Assembly (NCBI GenBank): GCA_903844845.1
Contig: CAIMVG010000006.1
Location: 1-64,000 of the forward strand
Source: an uncultured Dehalococcoidia bacterium
GTDB taxonomy: Bacteria; Chloroflexota; Dehalococcoidia; Dehalococcoidales; UBA1222
Length of the DNA: 64,000 nucleotides
Direction of reading: 5' to 3'
Made by a program: the position numbers and the translations under genes. The notes below the pieces were generated by a model that was given only the letters and a program-made list of their open reading frames with translations, had not been told where the DNA came from and searched no databases. Shown here piece after piece: positions 35,073 through 42,986 of the stretch. Position 1 is the stretch's first letter, and every line of letters starts with the position of its first letter.

Positions 35073-35300
35073 TCATCGAACAGGCTTTTCAGGTACCGGA
35101 TCGTATCCGCCCTCGTGCCAGGGATGGCAGCGGGCGATGCGCCGGGTACCCATCCAGACTCCCTGTATGAGCCCGAATCTGGAGATGGCTTCAAAAGTAT
35201 ACTGCGAACACGTTGGAGAGTACCGGCAGGTGGAGGGCAGGACCTGTGAAATGGTCACCTGGTATAACCTAATGGCCCCGAGTGCAATCTTTTTTATCAT
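35073..35300 (-). CDS. yidD: Membrane protein insertion efficiency factor YidD
   Basis: Small (75 aa) conserved protein that assists YidC-dependent insertion. Family signature: [24 protein letters not shown] near residue 15 followed by [12 protein letters not shown] near 55. The cysteines are all in place. It starts inside the 3' end of rnpA (32-base overlap), the common arrangement, which implies translational coupling. Confidence 0.95.
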   Translation of the reverse strand: MIKKIALGAIRLYQVTISQVLPSTCRYSPTCSQYTFEAISRFGLIQGVWMGTRRIARCHPWHEGGYDPVPEKPVR

Positions 35301-35634
35301 CTGTCGCTGCCAGCAAGCCGGCCTGTGCCAGCAAATTTAAAACCGTTTGCCTGAGTTCCGTGAACTCCGCCGATGCCGTTTTGGGCCTGGCGCTGATAAC
35401 GATGTCGGCCCCGGGTTTGAGGGAAAGCCCGCGGATTATCTCCCTCAGGCGGCGCTTGACCCTGTTGCGTATCACCGCTCCCCCGACCCGCTTGCTTACT
35501 ATAAAGCCGCACCTGGCAAGCGGTAGACCGGTTTGGCAGCTTTTGAGTCCTAACAGCCCGCCGCCAATCCATCTGCCCTGCCCGTGTACGCGGGCGAAAT
35601 CCTGCGGTTTGGTAAGGTGCTGCTCCCCTTTCAT
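35269..35634 (-). CDS. rnpA: Ribonuclease P protein component
   Basis: Protein subunit of RNase P, which trims tRNA 5' ends. The RNR motif [15 protein letters not shown] is near residue 52, preceded by CGFIVSKRV. Length 121 aa is normal. It lies after rpmH in the standard rpmH-rnpA-yidD order. A hairpin lies in the 67-base gap between rpmH and rnpA. Confidence 0.94.
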   Translation of the reverse strand: MKGEQHLTKPQDFARVHGQGRWIGGGLLGLKSCQTGLPLARCGFIVSKRVGGAVIRNRVKRRLREIIRGLSLKPGADIVISARPKTASAEFTELRQTVLNLLAQAGLLAATDDKKDCTRGH

Positions 35635-35685
35635 ACGTTCATCCGGTTGAAAACTAACCCGAAAAGAACAGGAAGCAAATCGGAT

Positions 35686-35703
35686 AAGCCCGTTTCCGGG
35701 CTT
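35686..35703 (-). promoter_or_regulatory. Hairpin overlapping the rpmH stop codon
   Basis: AAGCCCG-GAAA-CGGGCTT (minus strand) begins within the rpmH TAA. No U-tract follows, so it is more likely an RNA stability or processing element than a terminator. Confidence 0.5.
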
Positions 35704-35842
35704 AAACTACGGTCAATCGGATGCGGCCTTTAAGGCGCCGTGACTTCAAAACGCCGCGCCCTCCGCGGGTCGCCATGCGCTTGAGAAAACCATGCTCGCG
35801 TTTTCGCGGTATCTTCTTCGGTTGATAAGTCCTCTTTGGCAC
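35702..35842 (-). CDS. rpmH: 50S ribosomal protein L34
   Basis: A 46-residue basic protein, reading [19 protein letters not shown] with [10 protein letters not shown] at the end: typical L34, with the RKREHGF variant of the central motif. It starts with GTG at 35842 behind GAGGAG on the minus strand. It sits in the expected place before rnpA, and is too short to be noticed without looking for it. In many bacteria this gene lies at the origin next to dnaA; dnaA is not in this window. Confidence 0.93.
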   Translation of the reverse strand: MPKRTYQPKKIPRKREHGFLKRMATRGGRGVLKSRRLKGRIRLTVV

Positions 35843-35885
35843 TTTTACTCCTCGATAAAGGCCTTATGGCCTTAGATTCAAATTT

Positions 35886-36296
35886 TTAAGCCGAAGCTTC
35901 GGTTTCAACCGAAGGCGGCACGGCTGCGGGCGCTGCTGCTGCCTCAACGGGTTTGTTCTCGACGGGGGGAACGGGGTTGAGGTTCAGCGGGGGCACCATC
36001 CCCTGCAGGTGGATGTGTTCGGGAACGAAAGGCAGGAGGGCCATGTGCCGGGCCTGCTTGATGGCCAGGGCCAGCACGTGCTGGTGGCGGTTGCAGGTGC
36101 CTGTGCGGCGGCGGGGTTCGATCTTGCCGCGGTCCGAGATAAACCTGCCGAGCAGGCCGGTGTCCTTATAATCGATGATCTTGGCCCTGCTGGCGCAGAA
36201 AGGGCATACTTTCTTTTTGGGAGCGAACTTACTTCCCGTCCATTTTCCGGGGGGGCGCCTTCCCATCGGTCTTGCAGCTGTTTTCATTTCAACCAC
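35886..36296 (-). CDS. rpsR: 30S ribosomal protein S18 with C-terminal tail
   Basis: The core (residues about 25-95) reads [53 protein letters not shown], the S18 fold with the zinc-type cysteines. A tail of about 35 residues follows, rich in Pro, Ala, Val and Glu ([17 protein letters not shown]). Normal S18 has 75-90 residues, this one 136. The start may be GTG 36296 or ATG 36287. It follows ssb by 44 bases. Confidence 0.92.
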   Translation of the reverse strand: MVEMKTAARPMGRRPPGKWTGSKFAPKKKVCPFCASRAKIIDYKDTGLLGRFISDRGKIEPRRRTGTCNRHQHVLALAIKQARHMALLPFVPEHIHLQGMVPPLNLNPVPPVENKPVEAAAAPAAVPPSVETEASA

Positions 36297-36340
36297 GGTA
36301 TTATGTATCTCCTAATTCAAAAATCTTTATTGGCGGCCTG

Positions 36341-36742
36341 CTAGAAAGGCAGGTCTCCGGAATCTCCGGATTCGGGCTCTTCACCCTTGGGTTCAGCCGC
36401 GCTGCCCTCTCCACCCTTGTCGAGGAAAAGGACCTGGCTGGCGATAACTTCCGTGCGCGAGTGCTTCTGGCCGTCGGTGCCGTCCCATGTGCGGGTCTGA
36501 AGCCTGCCCTCGACATAAACCAGTTTACCCTTGGTGAGGTACTGGTTGCACAGTTCCGCGAGCTTGCTCCATGCTACGACGGAAAACCATTCGGTTTCCT
36601 TCTTTTTTTCACCTTCGGGCGTATTGTACGTCCTGTTGGTGGCCACGGAAAAAGAGGTCACGGGACTGCCCGAAGGGGTGAACCGCATCTCAGGGTCCTT
36701 CCCCACGTTGCCGATGAGCATGACTTTGTTAAGGCTTGCCAT
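36341..36742 (-). CDS. ssb: Single-stranded DNA-binding protein
   Basis: OB-fold protein of 133 aa that coats single-stranded DNA in replication and repair. It starts ASLNKVMLIGNVGKDPEMRF and has TSFSVATNR, then WFSVVAWSKLAELC, with a short acidic linker and the conserved DLPF tip that recruits partner proteins. It is located between rpsF and rpsR, the classic order. Confidence 0.96.
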   Translation of the reverse strand: MASLNKVMLIGNVGKDPEMRFTPSGSPVTSFSVATNRTYNTPEGEKKKETEWFSVVAWSKLAELCNQYLTKGKLVYVEGRLQTRTWDGTDGQKHSRTEVIASQVLFLDKGGEGSAAEPKGEEPESGDSGDLPF

Positions 36743-36757
36743 TGGGCGGGGCCCCCT

Positions 36758-37102
36758 CTATTCCAGGTTCTTGAGCAGGTAGCGGATTATCTCTTCGGAG
36801 ATATTGAGCCTTGTCTCCAGTTCCGGGCTTTTTTCCGGTTTCAGTTTGAACAGAAACAGGAAATAATGCCCTTCGTTGAAGTGCTTGATCTGGTAAGCGA
36901 GTCTGCGCTTGCCCAGAGGCTTAACTTCAGCGATGGTGCCGCCGAGTCCGGTTACGAACGCGCTGATATTGGAGGTGGAGGTGCCCAGTTGCTCCTCGGT
37001 CCACTCCGGTTTGATTACCAGCATCAGTTCATAATTCCGCTGACCATCGGCGCTGCTGGAGGCACCGGCAGGCTTGGCTACTTTAGTTTTTTTGATGACC
37101 AC
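36758..37102 (-). CDS. rpsF: 30S ribosomal protein S6
   Basis: S6 core from about residue 20 (RNYELMLVIKPEW) through YPLGKRRLAYQIKHFNEGHYFLFLF-like sequence to the end, 114 aa in all. A basic N-terminal extension of ~20 residues (KKTKVAKPAGASSSADG) is longer than usual. Start is GTG at 37102 behind GGGAGAG. First gene of the rpsF-ssb-rpsR string, with TATAAT on the minus strand at 37135-37140. Confidence 0.93.
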   Translation of the reverse strand: MVIKKTKVAKPAGASSSADGQRNYELMLVIKPEWTEEQLGTSTSNISAFVTGLGGTIAEVKPLGKRRLAYQIKHFNEGHYFLFLFKLKPEKSPELETRLNISEEIIRYLLKNLE

Positions 37103-37134
37103 GAACTCTCCCTAAAGCAAACGAAATTTTGATT

Positions 37135-37140
37135 ATTATA
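37135..37140 (-). promoter_or_regulatory. -10 box of the rpsF operon
   Basis: TATAAT on the minus strand, about 33 bases before the GTG start; TTTGCT 17 bases upstream is a weak -35. Confidence 0.55.
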
Positions 37141-37167
37141 CCATAACGAGGGTAAAGAGCAAACTTG

Positions 37168-37197
37168 TTGACACACACGCCCCGGCTTTGATAGACT
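37168..37197 (+). promoter_or_regulatory. Promoter of tRNA-Asp
   Basis: TTGACA (37168-37173), 18-base spacer, TAGACT (37192-37197); the tRNA starts 15 bases later. Confidence 0.72.
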
Positions 37198-37212
37198 TAA
37201 ATGCTTTTGAGT

Positions 37213-37289
37213 GGCCCCGTGGTGTAGCGGTCTAACATGCCACCCTGTCACGGTGGAGATCACGGGTTCGAATCCCGTCGGGGTCGCCA
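37213..37289 (+). tRNA. tRNA-Asp (GTC)
   Basis: GGCCCCG pairs with CGGGGTC (one G-T), anticodon stem CCACC/GGTGG closes CTGTCAC (GTC), CCA encoded. Confidence 0.96.
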
Positions 37290-37400
37290 GTAAATCCCAG
37301 CCTTTTGAACACTCGAAAGTCCTTTTTTACTCCCCTGTATTTCGTCGATAGTCTTTCCTGTTATTATACCGCGCCAACGCGCGTTTTTCGAGATGGATTT

Positions 37401-38717
37401 ATGAGCAAAAAACGGGTGATAGTCATCGGCGGCGGTGCCGCCGGAATGATGGCCGCGGGACGCGCGGCCGAGAGCGGGGCGGATGTGCTCCTGCTGGAAA
37501 AAACCGGGTCGCGGGGCGCCAAGCTCCTGCTTGCCGGCGAAGGCCGCTGCAACCTCACCAACACGCGTGAACTTGCCGATTTCATCGAGGCCTACGGGCC
37601 GAACGGCCGTTTTTTATACCGCGCTTTCGACCTCTTTTTCCGCGAAGAACTCCTCGAATTTCTCGGCCGCTTCGGCGTGGGAACCGTCAACGAGATAGAC
37701 GGGCGCATATTCCCCGCCTCGAATTCCTCTGCCGACGTTCTGAAGGCCTTCGAGGCCTACATGCTGGAAAATCGCGTGCGCCTGGAGACGGGCAAAGAGG
37801 TTGACGCCATCATCGTTTCGGAAGGCCGCGTAACGGGTGTCAGCGCCGGCGGCGCAGAATATCCTGCCGAATCGGTGGTCATCGCCACGGGCGGCGCTTC
37901 CTACCCTGCCACCGGTTCAACAGGCGCCGGGTATCGCCTGGCCGGGGCCGCCGGCCACCGCATCGTCCGTATAAGGCCCGCTTTGGTCCCTCTCGCCGTT
38001 TGCGACGTGGAAGCCGTTAAGAACATGCAGGGGGTCAGCCTGAGCGGTGTGCGCCTGACTGCCTTCGCCTGCAACGCCCTCGAGATCCCCTGCGGGGGCG
38101 TCTTGCGCGACGCCGGGCGCGGCATACCGGGCAAGAGCCCGAAACCCCCCGTGGTAGAAAGCCGTATAGGCGACGTTATCTTCACCCATTTCGGGTTGAG
38201 CGGCCCGGGCGTGCTCAAGATCAGCCTGGCGGTGGCAGACGCGCTCGAAAACGGGCCTGTCAGCATCGCCATCGACCTGCGGCCGCGCCTCACCTGGGAA
38301 GAGATGAGGGTCGAGATCCAGAAGCGTTTCGACCGCTTCAGTAAAAGGAATTACCGCAATATCCTGCTGGAACTCCTGCCTCCCAAGCTGGTGGACCCTT
38401 TCCAGCGCATGACCGGGGTGCCAGCCGAAAAGGTGGGCTCGCAGATAAACGCCGAAGAACGCGAGCGGCTGGTGAAGCTGATAAAATGCCTTTCATTTGT
38501 GGTAAAAGGCCCGTTTTCGCTGGCTTCGGCCATGGTCACGGCCGGCGGGGTGGCCCTCCCCGAGATAGATCCGGCCACTATGCAGTCAAAGCTGGTGAAA
38601 GGCCTCTATTTCGCCGGTGAAGTGATGGACATCGACGGGGAAACAGGGGGGTTCAACCTTCAGGCAGCCTTTTCGACGGGGCGCCTGGCAGGCGAAAGCG
38701 CGGCGGCGGAAGATTAG
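37401..38717 (+). CDS. HI0933/YhiN-family FAD-dependent oxidoreductase
   Basis: A 438-aa flavoprotein of the BaiN/HI0933-like family. The FAD loop VIVIGGGAAGMMAAGRAAE is at the N-terminus, GEGRCNLTN near residue 50 and VVIATGGASYPATGSTG near 160 are family hallmarks; HFGLSGPGVLKIS lies near 260 and GEVMDIDGETGGFNLQAAFSTG at the end. Family members include a bile-acid 7-dehydroxylation reductase; for most, including this one, the substrate is unknown. ATG 37401 with GAGATGGA upstream is chosen; an upstream frame extension overlaps tRNA-Asp flank and is unlikely. Confidence 0.9.
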   Translation: MSKKRVIVIGGGAAGMMAAGRAAESGADVLLLEKTGSRGAKLLLAGEGRCNLTNTRELADFIEAYGPNGRFLYRAFDLFFREELLEFLGRFGVGTVNEIDGRIFPASNSSADVLKAFEAYMLENRVRLETGKEVDAIIVSEGRVTGVSAGGAEYPAESVVIATGGASYPATGSTGAGYRLAGAAGHRIVRIRPALVPLAVCDVEAVKNMQGVSLSGVRLTAFACNALEIPCGGVLRDAGRGIPGKSPKPPVVESRIGDVIFTHFGLSGPGVLKISLAVADALENGPVSIAIDLRPRLTWEEMRVEIQKRFDRFSKRNYRNILLELLPPKLVDPFQRMTGVPAEKVGSQINAEERERLVKLIKCLSFVVKGPFSLASAMVTAGGVALPEIDPATMQSKLVKGLYFAGEVMDIDGETGGFNLQAAFSTGRLAGESAAAED

Positions 38718-38734
38718 TTATTATGGACAACAAC

Positions 38735-38863
38735 GACGATGTCATTTATTGTTTTTTCGGGCCAACCGCCCTCCAAAATATTGGAGCTGGATCCCGGATG
38801 TCCCTCCGGGATGACAGTGTCTCTAAAAGCTGACCGCTGACCGCTGATAGCTGATAGCTTTAT
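38735..38863. repeat. First dispersed repeat cluster
   Basis: Contains an R3-type block (GATGTCATTTATTGTTTTTTC..., about 38737-38790), a short R1 hairpin (ATCCCGG...CCGGGAT, about 38791-38812) and an R5 block (CTGACCGCTGATAGCTG, about 38830-38861). These families are not found to the left of this point. Confidence 0.8.
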
Positions 38864-39439
38864 TCACAGCACCTTTATGTCAAACTGCTCCAGCACCCGG
38901 CAAACCGCGAAAAGCGGCAGACCCACCACGTTGAAGAAATCCCCCTCGGTGCGTTCCACGACCGCTGCTCCCATCCCCTGTATGGCATAAGCCCCGGCTT
39001 TGTCCAGCGGCTCGCCGGTCTTCACATAGGCGCCGATCTCGGCGGCGGTCAGGTTCTTCAGGTATACGAGCGTTTCAACCGATTCGGTGACGCATTTCAA
39101 ACTTTCGGTGTCCATCACGGTGAAACCCGTGATGACGCTGTGCCAGCGGCCGCAGAGCATGGCAAGTATCTCCCGCGCTTCTTTGGCATCACCGGGTTTC
39201 CCTATGATGCGGTCTTCGAACACCCCCAAAGTATCCGCGGCCAGGACTACGGCGTCGGGATGGCGGGGGGCGGCCGCTTTGGCTTTTTCGATGGACAGGC
39301 GACGCGCCAGATCGTGGGGCGCCAGGCCGGGGCCGGCTTCCTCAGGATAGCCGCTGGGATCGACCGTGAAATCAAGGCCGAGCTGGCGCAACAACTGTTC
39401 GCGCCTGGGGGATCCCGAAGCCAGTACGAGTTTTCTCAT
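38864..39439 (-). CDS. maf: Maf-like nucleoside triphosphate pyrophosphatase
   Basis: House-cleaning enzyme that hydrolyses non-canonical nucleotides and has been linked to division control. SGSPRREQLLRQLG at the N-terminus, LAADTLGVF near residue 68 and DKAGAYAIQGMGA near 145 are the family motifs; length 191 aa is normal. Its start overlaps the stop of the upstream hydrolase (ATGA), so the two are translationally coupled. Confidence 0.93.
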   Translation of the reverse strand: MRKLVLASGSPRREQLLRQLGLDFTVDPSGYPEEAGPGLAPHDLARRLSIEKAKAAAPRHPDAVVLAADTLGVFEDRIIGKPGDAKEAREILAMLCGRWHSVITGFTVMDTESLKCVTESVETLVYLKNLTAAEIGAYVKTGEPLDKAGAYAIQGMGAAVVERTEGDFFNVVGLPLFAVCRVLEQFDIKVL

Positions 39440-40356
39440 TTATCCATCCCGAATACCGACGTTAAAAAACTTTTTACCCTTCTGCTTATAGTCTGGTACC
39501 GCATCCAGACGGTTATGTGCTTTCCCGGCAGCCAGAGTATAGTCCCCCTCCCGGTGGCATTCCAGAGGTCGTTAGCACTTTCCGGCGGGATAATTTCGTC
39601 GCTTTTGGCGTTTATCATAAGCAAGGGCCGGCCCTTTAGTGCTTCGGCGTATGTCAGCGGATCGCTCAGGAAAGATTGATGCGCCGGTTTGGCACGGTCG
39701 AAACCAACTCTGGCGACTTCTTCGAGAAAGACGCTATATTCGGCAAGCAGCTTGTCGTGGTCCAGAGCAGGTCCCGGGTATCTTGAGCGCATCGCCGCGC
39801 TTATCCGGTTGATGTTTATCGAGTTGCCGCCGCATTCGATGAGGACTCCTGCGGAAATCCGCTTGTCCCTGCCCATGGCGATGGCCGCGGCGAATGAGCC
39901 GAAACTGATACCGAGGGCTCCGAAACGCATTGGGTCCGCCTCTGTGCGCTTTTGCGCCCAGTCTAATATCTGCCGGGTCTCGATGACGGACACGCGGTAG
40001 GTGTCGAACCATTCTTCGGGAGACAGCACATTCGGGCTCTTTGCGAGTTTCGGCGTGCGTGACGGATAGACGACGAGCCGCGGCACGAAACAGGCGATGC
40101 CGGTGTCGGCGAGTGTTTTTGCCATGAATGTCGGGGGTATGACGCTGGTGCGGCCCATCCCGTGCAGAAGGACCACGAACGGGACGGGGCGGCAGGCTTT
40201 AGGCCGGTAGTACTCGGCGGTCACGATGTCGCTGCCGATAAGCCTCGGCACAGCGGCGGATGTGAAAGACACTTTGAAAACGTCGTGAAGCGGGTTGGAA
40301 CGCACCGGGTCGAGTTGGAAATTGCCGGTGCCTTGCCTGTAATCGAAGGGGTTCAT
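39436..40356 (-). CDS. Alpha/beta hydrolase
   Basis: Predicted cytosolic serine hydrolase of 306 aa. VVLLHGMGRTS near residue 62 supplies the oxyanion region, GISFGSFAAA near 150 carries the nucleophile serine in G-x-S-x-G, and NAKSDEIIPPESA near 255 with GKHI near 290 contributes the likely Asp and His. Substrate unknown. Upstream partner of maf. No signal peptide is visible. Confidence 0.8.
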   Translation of the reverse strand: MNPFDYRQGTGNFQLDPVRSNPLHDVFKVSFTSAAVPRLIGSDIVTAEYYRPKACRPVPFVVLLHGMGRTSVIPPTFMAKTLADTGIACFVPRLVVYPSRTPKLAKSPNVLSPEEWFDTYRVSVIETRQILDWAQKRTEADPMRFGALGISFGSFAAAIAMGRDKRISAGVLIECGGNSININRISAAMRSRYPGPALDHDKLLAEYSVFLEEVARVGFDRAKPAHQSFLSDPLTYAEALKGRPLLMINAKSDEIIPPESANDLWNATGRGTILWLPGKHITVWMRYQTISRRVKSFLTSVFGMDK

Positions 40357-40582
40357 TCAGCGGGTAATTTTAGCGGAGGCGCCCGTTTTGCGCAACCGGG
40401 TTTCGTTTATGAGGGATCATAGTCATTGCGGGGAGCAAGGGTGGTGTCATCCCGGGCCGTGACCCGGGATCCATTTCAATCCTGCATGTTGGGCTGAAAG
40501 CCCGACATGCTATATATGTCAATTGAGAGCGTCTTCTATCCCGGCGTTTTATAAAGCTGATCGCTGACCGCTGACAGCTCGT
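40357..40582. repeat. Dispersed repeat cluster
   Basis: Holds an R1 hairpin (GTCATCCCGGGCC...GGGATCCA, 40446-40473), a second hairpin around GTTGGGC-TGAAA-GCCCGAC (about 40490-40508) and an R5 block at 40556-40580. No gene. Confidence 0.85.
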
Positions 40583-41320
40583 TTACCCGAACCGCTCCGA
40601 TTTCCACGGGTCGGCGTTATTGTTGTATCCGCGCGTCTCCCAGAAACCCGGTTTGTCCACGGCGCTGAATTCGATGCCGGTAACCCATTTGGCGCTCTTC
40701 CAGAAGTATTTCTGTGGCACTACCAGTCGCATGGGACCGCCATGCTCCGCCGGGAGCGGCGTGCCGTCGTGCTGATACGTGAATATCACGTCGGGCTGGA
40801 GAAAATCGGCCAGCGACAGGTTACTGGTGAATCCGTTGTCGGCGTGGATGATAACAAACTTGGCGTCGGGCTTGAGAGTGACGAGCCCGGTCACCGTTTT
40901 CGACCCGAACCCGTCCCAAAGGTTGTTGAGCCGCGTCCAGGTTGTGACGCAGTGGATGTCCGAGAACACCTTTTCAGACGGGAGGGCCATGAATTCGGAA
41001 TAACTGAGCGTCAGTGGGGCCGAGACCTCCCCGGTGATGGAGAAGGTCCAGCCCGTCGTGTCGATGGCTGCTGCGTTTCCTTGCCCTTCCAGCGGCCACG
41101 TGCCGGTTTCGGTCTGCCCGGGCGGGATGCGGTTGGCCCGCAGGACGTCGGGGCTGTATATAACTCCAGGCAGCTGTGAGATGGTGGTGGGTGGTGAAGA
41201 GGTCTTGCCCGGGACCCCGAAACAGCCGGAAAGGAGGGCCGGGGAGGCCGCCGCCGTAACGGCGATCAGCGCCCCTGCTCCCTTTAAGAAATCCCTGCGT
41301 GATACCTTTTTATCTAGCAT
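40583..41320 (-). CDS. Tat-exported sulfite oxidase-like molybdoenzyme
   Basis: Molybdopterin protein of the sulfite oxidase/MsrP family, 245 aa. The N-terminus has a twin-arginine signal (SRRDFLKGAGALIA) ending in a lipobox LLSGC, so it is likely a lipoprotein outside the membrane. In the mature domain DIHCVTTWTRLNN near residue 125 carries the cysteine that binds molybdenum, and GGPMRLVVPQKYFWKSAKWV near 200 is typical. Longer in-frame starts translate a dispersed repeat, so ATG 41320 is chosen. There is no heme subunit nearby. Substrate unknown. Confidence 0.85.
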   Translation of the reverse strand: MLDKKVSRRDFLKGAGALIAVTAAASPALLSGCFGVPGKTSSPPTTISQLPGVIYSPDVLRANRIPPGQTETGTWPLEGQGNAAAIDTTGWTFSITGEVSAPLTLSYSEFMALPSEKVFSDIHCVTTWTRLNNLWDGFGSKTVTGLVTLKPDAKFVIIHADNGFTSNLSLADFLQPDVIFTYQHDGTPLPAEHGGPMRLVVPQKYFWKSAKWVTGIEFSAVDKPGFWETRGYNNNADPWKSERFG

Positions 41321-41569
41321 ACTTTTTCTATAACCGGTGTCCATTTTCCCCGGTAGACCGGGGTTATTTCTTGTTTGTCGGCCCGACAAAATGATGGAAG
41401 TGGATTGTCGGGTCAAACCCGACAATGACATGCAAGAAGATGTTGTGTCATCCCGGGCCGTGACCCGGCATCCATTACCATCCTGCCTGTCGGGCTTTTA
41501 GCCCGACAGGCTACAGATGTTATTTGAGGCGTTCTCTAAAAGCCGATAGCTGACAGCTGACCGCTTCGC
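41321..41569. repeat. Dispersed repeat cluster
   Basis: Actually lies partly either side of the Tat protein start: TGGATTGTCGGG...CCCGACAATGAC (41401-41430), an R1 hairpin (41449-41475), GCCTGTCGGGC...GCCCGACAGGC (41485-41511) and an R5 block (41533-41569). No gene. Confidence 0.85.
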
Positions 41570-41830
41570 TTATTTCTTCTTGTATGCTTCGGCGCAGGCC
41601 TTGGCATGGAAAGCGAGTTTCTGTCCTTTGATGGTTTCGGTGTAGGGCTCATACGCGATCACGCCCTCGCAGAAAGCGCAGCGCGGGAATTTCATCGACT
41701 TCAAAGCATCGGCGCAGGCCTTGGCGTGGAACTGCATCTCTTTCCCGCCGATCGTCTCGGTGTAGGGTTTGTACATGATGGCGCCGCCGCAGAAAGCGCA
41801 CTTTTCCTCTACCATTTTCTTTTCAGCCAT
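41570..41830 (-). CDS. Small protein with two tandem Cys/His metal-binding repeats
   Basis: Not assigned to a named family. The 86-residue product is a direct duplication: CAFCGGAIMYKPYTETI...FHAKAC then CAFCEGVIAYEPYTETI...FHAKAC, each with CxxC and HxxxC about 20 residues apart. The pattern resembles TRASH/YHS-like zinc or metallochaperone folds. A GGAGG-like site (AGGAGGAAAAATC) precedes the ATG. A promoter-like element shared with the gene at 43343 lies about 90 bases upstream. Likely roles are metal sensing or storage; no evidence decides between them. Confidence 0.78.
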   Translation of the reverse strand: MAEKKMVEEKCAFCGGAIMYKPYTETIGGKEMQFHAKACADALKSMKFPRCAFCEGVIAYEPYTETIKGQKLAFHAKACAEAYKKK

Positions 41831-41916
41831 GATTTTTCCTCCTGACCAAATTTTGCCGGTAAATCCGGCTGACTGCCGGACGCTGACAACTTCCTTTAGG
41901 ATATTCCTATGTTCGT

Positions 41917-41958
41917 CAAATAATCATAACATTGGGGGGCTAATAGTTAAATAGTTAT
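41917..41958 (-). promoter_or_regulatory. Conserved promoter-like element, copy 1
   Basis: On the minus strand TTAACT and TATGAT are separated by 16 bases that contain a C-run (GCCCCCC). The same layout occurs at 43688-43733 before another small Cys-rich gene and, less exactly, at 51497-51540. Confidence 0.5.
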
Positions 41959-42274
41959 GACGTAAAACATGTTTATTAATGACCAAACGAGTGTTATTCT
42001 GGATCCCCGAGGCATAGCTCGGGGATGACATTGATGTTTGTCGGGTGCTTTCCGACAAAGTTAAGGAAATGGGTTGTCGGATCGAGTCCGATCCGCCTAT
42101 GCGGAACGGGGTTGGGTGGTGTCATCCCGGAGCGCACATCCGGGATCCAGAGTATGGCACCTGGCTCTGGATTGTCGGAGCAAGTCCGATCCGCCCAGGC
42201 GGAACGCGTGAGGGGGAGTATTAGAGTTTGACGGTGTGTTATCATTTTATTAAAAGGTTTTCAGGAGGATATTT
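41959..42274. repeat. Dispersed repeats before the nitroreductase gene
   Basis: Includes CCCCGAGGCATAGCTCGGGG (about 42006-42025), TTGTCGGATC...GATCCG (about 42074-42096), an R1 hairpin (42121-42148) and GATTGTCGGAGC...GATCCGCC (about 42170-42195). The gene's AGGAGG ribosome site is at about 42260. Confidence 0.8.
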
Positions 42275-42940
42275 ATGGACATCATCGATGCCATTTACGG
42301 CAGGTTCAGCGCGCGCGCCTACAAACCCAGGGCTATCCCGAAAGAGACGCTGATGAAGATCTTCGAGGCGGCCGTCCGCACTCCTTCGTGGGCCGACAGC
42401 CAGCCCTGGGAAGTTTACCTGGCCGCCGGGGCGACACTGGATAAACTGCGTAACGCCAATCTCGAACTCTTTAAATCGGGCGCCCCCCGCGCGTTTGAGG
42501 TCCCTGGGCCGGCGAAATGGCCTGACGACGCACAGGGTCGCATCGAGCGCAATATGGGCGAACGTTTAAGGGAACTCGGGCTCGACCGCGAAGACAAGGC
42601 CGGGCGCCAGAAGCTCGTCGAGGGCAATTTCAGGTTCTTCAACGCTCCCGCCGTCGCTTTCCTGTGCATGGACAAGACCCTGTCTTCATGGTCGTCTTTC
42701 GACATGGGGGCTTTCTCGTACGGCCTGATGCTGGCGGCGATGGAGTTCGGAGTGGATTCCGTGCCGGCTGTGATGATGGTTTCTTACCCGGACCTGGTCC
42801 GCGAAACGCTCAAAATCCCGGCCAACCTCACCATCCTGTTCGCGGTCGCCCTGGGCTACCAGGATGACGCCGACCCTCTCAACAAGTTCCGCAGCGTCCG
42901 CCGCCCGGCGGATGAGGTCGTGCATCTCTTCGGGGTTTAG
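42275..42940 (+). CDS. Nitroreductase-family flavoprotein
   Basis: FMN-dependent NAD(P)H oxidoreductase of 221 aa. IYGRFSARAYKPRAIPKETL near the N-terminus and TPSWADSQPWEVYL near residue 40 are the FMN-binding motifs, and VALGYQDDADPLNKFRSVRRP near the C-terminus is typical. Such enzymes reduce nitroaromatics, quinones or enones; the natural substrate is unknown. It has a strong AGGAGG site and its own terminator, so it is monocistronic and flanked by repeats on both sides. Confidence 0.9.
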   Translation: MDIIDAIYGRFSARAYKPRAIPKETLMKIFEAAVRTPSWADSQPWEVYLAAGATLDKLRNANLELFKSGAPRAFEVPGPAKWPDDAQGRIERNMGERLRELGLDREDKAGRQKLVEGNFRFFNAPAVAFLCMDKTLSSWSSFDMGAFSYGLMLAAMEFGVDSVPAVMMVSYPDLVRETLKIPANLTILFAVALGYQDDADPLNKFRSVRRPADEVVHLFGV

Positions 42941-42952
42941 GATTTGATGATG

Positions 42953-42986
42953 TAAAAAAAGACCCGCGAAAGCGGGTCTTTTTTTA
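42953..42986 (+). terminator. Terminator after the nitroreductase gene
   Basis: AAAAAAAGACCCGC-GAAA-GCGGGTCTTTTTTT: perfect stem with runs of A and T on both sides. Confidence 0.94.

Noticed and set aside
35073-37102. Replication origin near rpmH-rnpA-ssb
   Set aside because: Gene order is origin-like, but there is no dnaA, no dnaN, and no cluster of DnaA boxes in the gaps.
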